Below, piece after piece: positions 1-7,491 of a stretch of 17,369 nucleotides of DNA. The notes below the pieces were generated by a model, which was not told the origin of the DNA, searched no databases, and was given only the letters and a program-made list of their open reading frames with translations. Location: assembly GCA_001784535.1 (NCBI GenBank), contig MFRJ01000121.1:1-17369 (forward strand), read 5' to 3'. The DNA is from Candidatus Melainabacteria bacterium GWA2_34_9. Its GTDB lineage: Bacteria; Cyanobacteriota; Vampirovibrionia; Gastranaerophilales; UBA9971. How positions within the stretch are numbered: the stretch's first letter is position 1; the number at the start of each line of letters is the position of its first letter. The translations under genes and the position numbers were made by a program.

Positions 1-293
1 AGGTAATGAAAAACCTTTCTGATCCTTCTGCTCTCGGAGCAGGTATTGCAGTTGCATTCGTTGCTACTATTTACGGTCTAATCGGAGCAAATTTAGTATT
101 TATTCCCATAAACACTAAAATTAAAAATAAAGACCACCATGTCTTTCTTGCAAAACAAATGATGATTGAAGGAATACTTTCAATTCAGGCCGGAGAAAGT
201 CCTGCATTAATCGAAAGAAAACTTCAGGCTTTTATTCTTGAAGAAGCTGACGCGCATGGCGGCAAAAAATCTTCTGAAGAGATTATGGTTTAA
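1..293 (+). CDS. motA: Flagellar motor stator protein MotA, C-terminal part (5' end outside window)
   Basis: This is the C-terminal part of MotA, the proton-channel stator subunit of the flagellar motor in the inner membrane. The reading frame is open to the left edge, so the gene starts upstream; the ATG at position 6 is an internal methionine. The visible part holds the family signature of the last two membrane helices, a Pro followed by LGAGIAVAFVATIYG and then ANLVFIPI. A cytoplasmic tail follows with the typical QMMIEGILSIQAGESP pattern. MotA forms a ring around a MotB dimer and its cytoplasmic loop pushes on FliG. motB follows 53 nt downstream on the same strand, the usual motAB order. 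Identity is based on these motifs. The cytoplasmic loop that contacts FliG lies outside the window. Confidence 0.93.
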   Translation, partial: VMKNLSDPSALGAGIAVAFVATIYGLIGANLVFIPINTKIKNKDHHVFLAKQMMIEGILSIQAGESPALIERKLQAFILEEADAHGGKKSSEEIMV

Positions 294-346
294 TATAAAA
301 TAGAAAACAAAAACCTTAAAAATTTTTAAAGTGAGAATTTTTTAAA

Positions 347-1405
347 ATGGCAAGAAAAAAACATGCTGAAGAACACGTAAACCTCGAAAGATGGCTCGTA
401 TCTTACGCTGATTTTATTACCTTGCTGTTTGCGACTTTTGTTGTGCTTTATGCTCTTTCTCAGATTGATCTTGCCAAATTCAAAGATTTAAAAGTTTCTC
501 TTGCCAAAGCTTTTTCCTCCTCACCAACTCTTCTTCAGGGTGACCCTGGAATGCTCAACAAAAATAATAGTGTAATGGATTCAGGAGGACAACAGGATAA
601 CCAGAATTTAATTCCTCCAATACTCGATGCACCTTATGCAAAAAAAGAAGAATCTGACTTTAAGGATGCTATGAATAGCATAGATAGTAAAAAACTAAAT
701 GAAACTAAAGGAATAAAAGCAGAAGTAACCGAAAGAGGTCTTGTAATAAACCTGGTCGGAAATGTTATTTTTGAATCCGGTACTGCCACAATAAAAAAAG
801 ATTCTTACAAAACCCTTGCAGAAGTAGGAAACATGATTAAAACCAAATTTCCTAATCATTTAATAAGAGTTGAAGGACATACGGATAATTTACCAATGAG
901 TTCATCCCTTTATCCTTCTAACTGGGAATTATCTTCTGCTCGTGCATCTTCAATTGTTCGTCACATGATTGGCAACTTTAGTATTTCAAAAGACAGGTTC
1001 AGCGCTTTAGGTTATGCTGACAGCAGACCGATTTCCTCTAATACCACAGAAACAGGAAGAAAAGAGAACAGACGCGTTGAAATTGTTATATTGAGAAATA
1101 ATTTATTAAAAACAGAAACTTTATCCAAAGAATTCAAGAAAGACCTTAAAAAAGAAATAGATAAATTTAAAGACGTTACAAAACAAGAGAAAAAAGACCC
1201 TTCAACAACCAGCGACGCAGTTAAAAACCTGTTAAATGAAGGTAAAACAAAAGGCAATGTTATAATATTTGACAATTCTAACGATGCCTACAAAAAAGAT
1301 GCCCAACAAATACTGAAAGAACTCAAGGCAAAAGAACAGCAAGCCGAAGAAGACTCAAAAATCAGAAAACAAATATTTGCAAGCGGTGTAAGAAAACAAT
1401 TCTAA
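347..1405 (+). CDS. motB: Flagellar motor stator protein MotB with long C-terminal extension
   Basis: MotB anchors the stator to peptidoglycan and carries the proton-binding aspartate. The N-terminus has one membrane helix (about residues 18-38) in the motif WLVSYADFITLLFATFVVLY; Asp22 is the expected proton acceptor. A linker of about 80 residues follows. The OmpA/MotB peptidoglycan-binding domain spans roughly residues 124-249, with EGHTDNLPMS, NWELSSARA and GRKENRRVEI. Family members usually end soon after this domain at about 250-310 residues. Here about 100 further residues, very rich in Lys and Glu and probably helical, run to a total of 352. The start follows motA closely, with a weak purine-rich ribosome site (GTGAG). 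The stop converges on the minus-strand gene ending at 1422, with no visible terminator hairpin between them. Confidence 0.95.
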   Translation: MARKKHAEEHVNLERWLVSYADFITLLFATFVVLYALSQIDLAKFKDLKVSLAKAFSSSPTLLQGDPGMLNKNNSVMDSGGQQDNQNLIPPILDAPYAKKEESDFKDAMNSIDSKKLNETKGIKAEVTERGLVINLVGNVIFESGTATIKKDSYKTLAEVGNMIKTKFPNHLIRVEGHTDNLPMSSSLYPSNWELSSARASSIVRHMIGNFSISKDRFSALGYADSRPISSNTTETGRKENRRVEIVILRNNLLKTETLSKEFKKDLKKEIDKFKDVTKQEKKDPSTTSDAVKNLLNEGKTKGNVIIFDNSNDAYKKDAQQILKELKAKEQQAEEDSKIRKQIFASGVRKQF

Positions 1406-1421
1406 AAATTTAAAAGTTAAT

Positions 1422-1799
1422 TTATAAAGTATCGGAAAGATTTACCTGTACTTTGCCTACATCATAGCTTGTTAATTCTACGATTATATTGTTTAGCCCT
1501 TCTTGCAACTTTAACCCGCTTTTCATAACACATGTAATTTCTTCATTAAATTTGACAAGCAAAGGGTTTTCTGAAGAAATTTGCTCGGCTAAAGTTTCTG
1601 CTCCTGATTTTATAATCTGAATAACAGAAGAATTATAAAGAGTGTCATTAATTTTTACAAAATTAATTCCTGTTATAAGCCCCGGTGCTAAAATATTTTT
1701 TAAATCAAAGGCAATACCTTCTTCGATATGCCTCAAACTGCCTTTTTTGTAGATTTTTTTAAGTAAAAAACTTGGAAGAATTGTCAAATCAAACCTCAT
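1422..1799 (-). CDS. Small conserved-looking hypothetical protein downstream of the GH35 gene
   Basis: This 125-residue protein is not recognised. The ATG at 1799 is preferred. An in-frame TTG at 1820 would add seven residues, but neither start has a clear Shine-Dalgarno sequence. There is no signal peptide or membrane helix. The sequence alternates short hydrophobic strands with turns, for example a KKGSLRHIEEGIAFDLKN segment followed by LAPGLITGINFVKIND, and reads like a compact all-beta domain. The gene lies 29 nt downstream of the GH35 stop on the same strand and is probably cotranscribed with it. That suggests, without proving, a link to the same physiology. Base composition matches the neighbours and the frame is clean, so it is likely a real gene. 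Confidence 0.72.
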   Translation of the reverse strand: MRFDLTILPSFLLKKIYKKGSLRHIEEGIAFDLKNILAPGLITGINFVKINDTLYNSSVIQIIKSGAETLAEQISSENPLLVKFNEEITCVMKSGLKLQEGLNNIIVELTSYDVGKVQVNLSDTL

Positions 1800-1828
1800 G
1801 TATTTTTTCAAAACTATCAAACCAGCTA

Positions 1829-4480
1829 TTAAATAGATACCAGACTAAAAGTTTTAATGTTTCCTATTATTATTTTAACACATGTTTGTTCTTGTTTATA
1901 GTCTTTAAAATCCTTACTATCCTCTTCTCTATCCCAAATTATCAATGAAAGCTTATTCTCTGATTTTAAAAATTCTTCAGGCAAATAAAACTTGAATTGA
2001 GGACCTTTTGATTTCCAAAATCTTCCGATTAAACTACCGTTCAAATAGATATCAGCCTTATTAAAAGCCACTTCCGATAAATCAAGAAACAGGGGATTAT
2101 ATTTATTATTATTTTCAACAAGTCTGAATTTTGCACCTAACCAGATCAAATAAGAATTTTCCGAGGAATTTTCAAGGTCTTCTTCAGGAGCAAAATCCCA
2201 TTCTTCAATCTGCGGAGTCAATCCGCCTCTTATTCTCCATTCAATGGCTGCTTGGTTGCTCGCCTTAAACGGCATTTCGGTCTGGGCTTTTATCTCCTGC
2301 CCGCCCTTCAGCCTCTGCTCGCAATCCGCTTGTTCAGAACTTGTCTTTAGTGATATTATTCCTCTTGGCATAATAAGTTCATTCTGAAACCCCTTATCAA
2401 ACCCAAGATTTTGCACAAGAACCGTTAATTCGTTCTTACTTTTATTTAAATCCTTCTTGCCAACATTAATAGTTATCGTTTCTGAAAGTTCATGCCCGTG
2501 TTCAAAAGCATGTGAATCATGAGCATATATTTGTTTTCCATTAAAATAAACCGCATAACAATGCTTTGCATTTATTTCAATCTGGTCGGGAACGTGCTTT
2601 AAGGATGTTTTGTACCAGATATAGTCATCATAAACTTCATTTGAAATACAATCCAACTTTTCTTGTTCTTTTAATAAATCCCAACTTGAATAATCATAAT
2701 TTAAATCTATTTCAGGCGAACATTTAAAACTTTTCCAATCTATTAATTCAGGCAAAGTTTCTTCCTGAGAAACTTTTACTTCTTTTGTTTCCCAGTCCAT
2801 TCCCTTGTCAAAATTTAAACTCTTAATTTCCCCATCCTGACTAAAAGCTGCTTTCTCAAAATTATCCGTTAAAAAATCAGGACCAACAAGGACTTTATTA
2901 TCAAAAATCCAAGTTTTATCGGCAGTTTCAGGATTTATAAAAATAAATTCGGTTGTTTTATCCTGTTTAGCGAATTTAAAAGAATCAAAATCTTTTGTGT
3001 CTTTCCCTGTCATCCTGAGTGAAACGAAGGATCTGTCCGGTTGTTTATTTTCACTATTTGACAGATTCTTCGGGCTAAAGCCCTCAGAATGACAATTTCG
3101 ACTACAAGAAAAATCATCATAATCAGAAACAATAATCTCTGAATTTTCATCAATAATAAAGAAAATTATTTCATGATTATTTTTCGCCACTTTGCCAAAA
3201 ATTTCAAAAGAAGAAAAATCTATTTTACAGGCATTTAAATTCAGGCCTACAGGCATGATTTTCATATCAAAAGGTTTAATATTTAGATTATAACTGTTTA
3301 AAACCTTTAATTTATGTGTATCCTTATTCAAATTCCTGACAAAAAGCCATTTGCAATTATTTAAATTGTCCTGTCTAAGCCTTACAAAAACATTTTCCCT
3401 TTCCTCTCCTATAACATCTGCTCCTTCAGAAATAAAATCTGTTAAAGCAAAGTTAAATGAATTCAAAAAATAGTTTATTTCTTTTGCCTTGTAATAATTT
3501 TCTCTGGGAATGCCTAATTCCGAAATTGGAGCCGCAAAATCATAAGACGTATAAACTTCAGAACTTGCAAGTTTATCCCATGACGTTCCACCGCAGCCCA
3601 TATAATGGTTAAACATTGTTATTCCCTGAGAAAGAGCTGTTTTAGTAACAATATTTATATGTTCTTTCTTAAATTGCGTCCATATTTTTTCATACCCGAC
3701 GCCGCCCCATTTATCAAACCACCCCGCTTGAAGTTCCGCTATAAAAAGCGGCGCATCCTCGCAGCATTCACCAAGATTGCTTTCCGCATTATCCAAAACC
3801 CCGAAAGAATCCGGAAAACCTTTCCAATCATAGTCTAAATTAATTGTCGGATATGTATCAAAAGCATAAATATTGACAATATCAGAATACAAACCCACAG
3901 AAAGAGCATCATTATGAGATATTGGAGCTTTTACACCTAAAGAACGAGCCATATCATAAAGCTCCTGCAAATAATCAGGCTCTGCTTCATTCGTAAAGTA
4001 TTCATTTTCAATCTGGAATGTAATTATATTATGATATTCGTTTATTATCGGGATAATTCTGGAATACCACTCTCTTAAAGCTTTCATATAAGATTCTGAA
4101 TAAACAAAATCTCCGTCTTTTTTATTTCTGATAAAAATTTCGGGAATATTTAAAAGCCACTCAGGAAGCCCTCCTAAAGAAACTTCAGCATTTATAAACG
4201 GCCCCGGTCTTGCAATAACAAACAAGCCAAGTTCAGCTGTTAAATCAAGAAGAGCTCTTATATCTTTTAACCCCGTAAAATCATAAACACCCTGCTTGTG
4301 TGAATGATAACTCCAACAAAAATAAAGATCTACAGTATTATATCCGCAAGCTTTAAGTTTGCTAAGCCTATCCCTCCAGGTTTCCACTCCCGGGCACCTG
4401 AAATAATGAAACGCAGCACTGTTTATTAAAGTTCTTTTATTATCAATAATTAATGAATGTTTATCGTAATTTATTATCAT
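1829..4480 (-). CDS. Glycoside hydrolase family 35 beta-galactosidase-like enzyme
   Basis: This 883-residue enzyme very likely hydrolyses terminal beta-linked galactose or a related sugar. The N-terminal TIM barrel (about residues 1-330) opens with the GH35 pattern: SAAFHYFRCP, then WRDRLSKLKACGYNTVDLYFCW, then FVIARPGPFINAE. The motif FQIENEYF places the acid/base at Glu160, and IAELQAGWFDKWGG places the nucleophile at Glu249, by analogy with known GH35 enzymes. The C-terminal half contains beta-sandwich or jelly-roll-like regions, including a galactose-binding-like segment near the end (YLNGSLIGRFW). No signal peptide is present, so it is probably cytoplasmic and acts on imported oligosaccharides. 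Residues 463-491 are encoded by an inserted palindromic repeat. About 30 residues around 712-744 come from an anomalously GC-rich patch. Both appear to be tolerated insertions in the non-barrel part. True substrate specificity cannot be read from the sequence. Confidence 0.9.
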   Translation of the reverse strand: MIINYDKHSLIIDNKRTLINSAAFHYFRCPGVETWRDRLSKLKACGYNTVDLYFCWSYHSHKQGVYDFTGLKDIRALLDLTAELGLFVIARPGPFINAEVSLGGLPEWLLNIPEIFIRNKKDGDFVYSESYMKALREWYSRIIPIINEYHNIITFQIENEYFTNEAEPDYLQELYDMARSLGVKAPISHNDALSVGLYSDIVNIYAFDTYPTINLDYDWKGFPDSFGVLDNAESNLGECCEDAPLFIAELQAGWFDKWGGVGYEKIWTQFKKEHINIVTKTALSQGITMFNHYMGCGGTSWDKLASSEVYTSYDFAAPISELGIPRENYYKAKEINYFLNSFNFALTDFISEGADVIGEERENVFVRLRQDNLNNCKWLFVRNLNKDTHKLKVLNSYNLNIKPFDMKIMPVGLNLNACKIDFSSFEIFGKVAKNNHEIIFFIIDENSEIIVSDYDDFSCSRNCHSEGFSPKNLSNSENKQPDRSFVSLRMTGKDTKDFDSFKFAKQDKTTEFIFINPETADKTWIFDNKVLVGPDFLTDNFEKAAFSQDGEIKSLNFDKGMDWETKEVKVSQEETLPELIDWKSFKCSPEIDLNYDYSSWDLLKEQEKLDCISNEVYDDYIWYKTSLKHVPDQIEINAKHCYAVYFNGKQIYAHDSHAFEHGHELSETITINVGKKDLNKSKNELTVLVQNLGFDKGFQNELIMPRGIISLKTSSEQADCEQRLKGGQEIKAQTEMPFKASNQAAIEWRIRGGLTPQIEEWDFAPEEDLENSSENSYLIWLGAKFRLVENNNKYNPLFLDLSEVAFNKADIYLNGSLIGRFWKSKGPQFKFYLPEEFLKSENKLSLIIWDREEDSKDFKDYKQEQTCVKIIIGNIKTFSLVSI
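3008..3094 (-). repeat. Palindromic repeat element inserted in frame in the GH35 gene
   Basis: An 87-bp segment with nested inverted repeats lies inside the coding sequence. The outer arms are TGTCATTCTGAG and its imperfect complement (11 of 12 match). The inner arms are CGAAGAATCTGTC and its complement (12 of 13). One arm has an extra mini-hairpin, GGCTTTAGCC. Repeats with this TGTCATCCTGAG...GAAGGATCTGTC pattern are familiar as dispersed palindromic elements in many bacterial genomes. The length is exactly 29 codons with no stop in the coding frame, so it adds 29 residues to the protein (a stretch including DRSFVSLRMT). This resembles the Rickettsia palindromic elements found inside genes. 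No other copy is in this window, so its dispersal in this genome is inference. Confidence 0.8.
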
Positions 4481-4599
4481 AATAGATTTATTTTTGAGTA
4501 TATTTACCCTTTAGTCAATCCCCTTAATTTTTATATTTCTTTTGGTTTTTAAGTCGGAATTTTTTTCCATTTAACAAATATTTTTTGAAATTTTTATAA

Positions 4600-4678
4600 A
4601 CCTAAAAAAAAACCCTGAGTAATCTCAGGGCCTAATCTTGCTAGAAGGGAAGGTTAGGAAGTAAGTTCAGGAAGCTAT
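4600..4678 (-). ncRNA. Candidate small RNA or attenuating leader with pyrimidine-rich hairpin
   Basis: On the minus strand a promoter-like sequence (4713-4685) predicts a start near 4678. A strong intrinsic terminator ends the transcript near 4600, giving about 75-80 nt. The 5' half is unusually pyrimidine-rich, with three CTTCC-type blocks, and it holds a hairpin with arms CCTAACCTT and AAGATTAGG (one mismatch). That hairpin's loop and stem are complementary to purine-rich, Shine-Dalgarno-like sequence. There is no open reading frame of note in the transcript. The GH35 gene begins 120 nt downstream on the same strand, so the structure could be its attenuated 5' leader instead of an independent RNA. 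No known RNA family was recognised. Confidence 0.45.
4604..4630 (-). terminator. Intrinsic terminator, minus strand
   Basis: A perfect 7-bp stem (CCCTGAG/CTCAGGG, arms 4613-4619 and 4624-4630) with a 4-nt loop is followed on the minus strand by nine T residues (4612-4604). It works only in the minus direction, as the plus-strand side has no T run. No protein gene on the minus strand ends here. It must therefore end a short RNA or act as an attenuator before the GH35 gene. Confidence 0.82.
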
Positions 4679-4684
4679 ATCGTA

Positions 4685-4713
4685 TATATATATAAAGTAT
4701 TTCATTTAAACAA
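4685..4713 (-). promoter_or_regulatory. Sigma-70-like promoter for the candidate small RNA
   Basis: Reading the minus strand, TTGTTT (4713-4708) is followed after 17 nt by TATATA (4690-4685). This is a fair match to -35 and -10 boxes at the ideal spacing. It points at the terminator 55-80 nt further on. The region is very AT-rich with an alternating TA run, so chance similarity is possible. Confidence 0.4.
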
Positions 4714-4893
4714 AATTGCGCATGGTTGAAAATTTTGTAATACTTCGTAACATGTTTTTCATGATTATCAAAGGCTTTCAGCAAATCGCTATTATGTGCA
4801 ACCTGATAAGTTACTCAAAACGAAAGTTTTTTTGTTTTAAACTGATAATTATATTAAATTAATTTAATACTTTAAACAAAAGAAGTTCAAAGA

Positions 4894-6246
4894 ATGAAAA
4901 CCTTTATAATAGCCATAATCATCTCATTAAGCCTCACAAATTCCGCTTTTGCATACAAAAATTACGAATGGGGCAAAGTCGAATTTAAAAAAGGCAATTA
5001 TGCAAAAGCCAATGAGCTGTTTAAGAATGAACTTACGGAAAATCCTGAAAATTTAAAATGCAGATATTTTTATGCACAGAGCTTTGTAGGCATAAATAAT
5101 CCTGCAAAAGCTCAAAAAGAGTATGAAAAAGTAATAGAACAATCCCCTAATAGCGAACTGGCAGAACTTTCTTCAATTGCAATCGCAAAAATACATGAAC
5201 ATTACACAGGAAACCCTATAAAACCTGCAACAATAACTCTTGATAGTCCTCTTGGGGACAATTATATACAATTTGCCGCAGAAAAAGGCAAAATTATCCG
5301 CTGGAATATATCCCAAATGCCCTTAAAAGTTTATGTAGAGCCTTCCGGATATTATTCAGCAGTAGTCGCTGCAATGGATTCTTGGGTAAAAATATCAGAG
5401 CCCAAAACCATAAGCTATGTTTTAACAAACAACTTTAAAAATGCTAATATCTCTGTTTCTTTTGTTGCTTCCTTAGACGCTGGCGCAGCTGGTGTTTCAA
5501 CAACCCAAACAAAAGGTTATTTCCTAAGACCAAATTTTGTTAAATTAAAAACAACCAATGCAGCTAATAATCCTTACTCTCAAGAGGAATTATTCAATAT
5601 AGCCCAGCATGAATTTGGTCATTCTCTGGGAATATTAGGACACAGTCCTGTAGAGGAGGATATTATGTTTTTTCAGCGGTCAAATTACATAAAAAATTTA
5701 TCTCAAAGAGATATCAATACTTTAAAGCTTCTTTACAGACTCGATCCTGATAAATCTAATTTTGCGAACGGAGAAACACCTTTGATTAACTCTGTTAAAA
5801 ACGATGTATTTATTGGTAATAAAGATGGAAGACTAGATAAAAAAATACAGAAAACCGTGGATTATGTAAAAAAAGACCCTAAAAATGTTTTAAACTGGAC
5901 AAAACTCGGGAATCTTTACTATTATTCCGGAAAATATCAGGACGCTATTACCTGTTATCAAAAAGCGCTTGAAATTAATTCTTCTTTTGATGCTGCAAGA
6001 AGCGGACTTGCATTTGTATACGAAAAAACAGGCGATTTCAATAAGGCTGTAACGCAATTTACAAAGCTTGTAAAACAAAAACCTGATGACATAAATCATG
6101 CTCACAACTTTGCACTATATTTAATATATTATAAAAAATCTAATGAAGCTTTGGGAATTCTTAATAATCTTATAAAAGTTAATCCTGATGCTAAAAATGA
6201 CAAAAATATTAAAAAATTAATGAACTATCTTAAAAACCCGGGTTAA
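4894..6246 (+). CDS. Secreted TPR-flanked matrixin-like zinc metalloprotease
   Basis: This 450-residue protein starts with a clear Sec signal peptide, with a hydrophobic core at residues 3-16 and a likely cut after AFA at residue 20. It is therefore exported. Tetratricopeptide-like helices occupy about residues 23-95 and again about 315-445, including a canonical repeat beginning NWTKLGNLYYYSGKYQDAI. Between them is a metzincin catalytic domain with the zinc motif HEFGHSLGILGH. His239, His243 and His249 would bind zinc and Glu240 would be the general base. The Met-turn follows at Met257 (DIMF), the short spacing seen in matrixins. No propeptide cysteine switch is obvious. A sister protease lies at 7492-8307 and shares the PLK[VI]YV and RD-TLK-LY patterns. 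The enzyme class is well supported; the substrate and the role of the TPRs (protein docking) are inference. Confidence 0.85.
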   Translation: MKTFIIAIIISLSLTNSAFAYKNYEWGKVEFKKGNYAKANELFKNELTENPENLKCRYFYAQSFVGINNPAKAQKEYEKVIEQSPNSELAELSSIAIAKIHEHYTGNPIKPATITLDSPLGDNYIQFAAEKGKIIRWNISQMPLKVYVEPSGYYSAVVAAMDSWVKISEPKTISYVLTNNFKNANISVSFVASLDAGAAGVSTTQTKGYFLRPNFVKLKTTNAANNPYSQEELFNIAQHEFGHSLGILGHSPVEEDIMFFQRSNYIKNLSQRDINTLKLLYRLDPDKSNFANGETPLINSVKNDVFIGNKDGRLDKKIQKTVDYVKKDPKNVLNWTKLGNLYYYSGKYQDAITCYQKALEINSSFDAARSGLAFVYEKTGDFNKAVTQFTKLVKQKPDDINHAHNFALYLIYYKKSNEALGILNNLIKVNPDAKNDKNIKKLMNYLKNPG

Positions 6247-6248
6247 AT

Positions 6249-7394
6249 TTAATTTTTTTTCTTTGAAGTCTTTATTATTTCTCTTTCGGCATTTTTAAGA
6301 GAAAACTTGGCAAGAGGTTTTCTATTCCTGTTGTCATAAAATACAAGCCAGTGCCTTTTCTTTGGATTGTCCACAGCAAAAGATAAATTACCTCTCATTA
6401 CACTACCTGGAGTGATTTTCTTAAACCACATACTTGTATCACCAAAAGGAGAGGAATAATAAACAGTTTTATAATCGCTTAAAAGTGCCATATCAAATGT
6501 ACTGAAAGTTTTATCAGTATTATTTCTTATATCCAAAGTCAAATTAATTGTATTTAATTCATCAAACGGGTCTCTTTCAAGAGCATATCCAATAATTTTC
6601 ACATCAAGCCCTTTAAGAACAAGTTCTTCCTCTCTTAAAGCTTTTTCTGACATTACAGGAAGCGCAATACTTTCATTTACATTTACTTTAATTTCGTCAC
6701 CGGGCTGAATTAAAACGTCCTTGCCTTTTCTAACAAGAGACGCTGTCATGCCGATAAGAGCACCTAATCCTGCTCCTCCTGCAACGGTATAGCCATGACT
6801 TGCAACCGCAGCACCTAATCCAAGAATTTTGAAAGCTAATATCCCGCCTATAACTCCTCCTGCAACAGTATAAGCTGTATCTTCAAGAACAACTTTCGCC
6901 GTAGAAACTGCCGCATTTCTTTTTGTTGTCATACTAGCAGCTATAGGAATTTTTCTGTTATCCGGAGTTATTAAATAATCAAATTTTATTGACATATAAG
7001 CATCTCTGCCAAGACGTTGTTTGTCTTTAAGCTCTATAACAATTCCATGAGCAACAGTCCCGGAAGGAATAACTATTCCGCTCTGCGTTGAAAAATCGTC
7101 TGTTATTTCAGCGAAAAACTCATCACCTTTAATATGAAAACCGCTGCTTATAACACTGGAAACTGTCATTTTAAGCTTAGCGCCTTTTTGAACAGCTTCT
7201 ATTTGACCTGTAAACAAGTCCTTGTTTTCTTCAAGCTCACTATAATCAACGCCACCCTGAATAGCATTTCCTGAACTTTGCATTCCTGTCGGAATTTGCT
7301 GTTCTTGACTAAAACAAGGCATGCTCTGACCTAAAAGAAAAACAGCTACTAAAAAAGATGGGAAAAGCCTCTTTATCTCTGAATTTTTATTCAT
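6249..7394 (-). CDS. Exported protein of unknown function with glycine-rich hydrophobic segment
   Basis: This 381-residue protein is not recognised. Residues 1-30 form a signal peptide: a charged N-terminus, a hydrophobic core FLVAVFLLG, and a polar PCFSQ end. Cys27 lacks a proper lipobox. Residues about 60-160 look beta-rich, with segments such as IPSGTVAHGIVIELKDKQRLGRD. Residues about 178-218 are glycine-rich and hydrophobic (AGGVIGGILAF, AGGAGLGALIG), like a glycine-zipper membrane segment. LIQPGDEIKVNV follows, and then a C-terminal beta-rich domain (about 250-370). The layout suggests a periplasmic or outer-membrane-associated protein. Its stop is 2 nt from the convergent stop of the TPR/matrixin gene. 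It lies between two metalloprotease genes, which may imply a shared envelope role, though nothing proves that. Confidence 0.75.
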   Translation of the reverse strand: MNKNSEIKRLFPSFLVAVFLLGQSMPCFSQEQQIPTGMQSSGNAIQGGVDYSELEENKDLFTGQIEAVQKGAKLKMTVSSVISSGFHIKGDEFFAEITDDFSTQSGIVIPSGTVAHGIVIELKDKQRLGRDAYMSIKFDYLITPDNRKIPIAASMTTKRNAAVSTAKVVLEDTAYTVAGGVIGGILAFKILGLGAAVASHGYTVAGGAGLGALIGMTASLVRKGKDVLIQPGDEIKVNVNESIALPVMSEKALREEELVLKGLDVKIIGYALERDPFDELNTINLTLDIRNNTDKTFSTFDMALLSDYKTVYYSSPFGDTSMWFKKITPGSVMRGNLSFAVDNPKKRHWLVFYDNRNRKPLAKFSLKNAEREIIKTSKKKN

Positions 7395-7491
7395 TTGCTA
7401 CCCGAGTTTTTTATTTTTATAATAATTTCATCATACATTAATTTTTCAAAAACGTCATTGATTATTCGGATTATTTATAAGTAAAACCGCC

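Larger units (their letters stand above)
4481..4893. other. Divergent 413-bp intergenic region
   Basis: This gap lies between the divergent GH35 (minus) and TPR/matrixin (plus) genes. It holds the candidate small RNA, its promoter and its terminator. Further right, a possible 18-codon minus-strand reading frame (4762-4706) has no ribosome site and is not called. The last 60 bases before the plus-strand gene are very AT-rich and probably contain its promoter, but no box pair stands out. Nothing else is recognised. Confidence 0.6.

Noticed and set aside
4681..4695. Alternating TA run as a microsatellite
   Set aside because: It is too short to be meaningful as a repeat and is better explained as part of the -10 region of the minus-strand promoter.
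4706..4762. 18-codon minus-strand reading frame (MKNMLRSITKF...) just upstream of the candidate small RNA promoter
   Set aside because: It has no ribosome binding site and lies in AT-rich intergenic DNA, and its end overlaps the promoter-like boxes. There is nothing to support translation.
6236..6262. AACCCGGGTT palindrome followed by T-rich sequence between convergent stops
   Set aside because: The perfect palindrome has no loop and cannot fold into a terminator hairpin, and it overlaps the end of the TPR/matrixin coding sequence.
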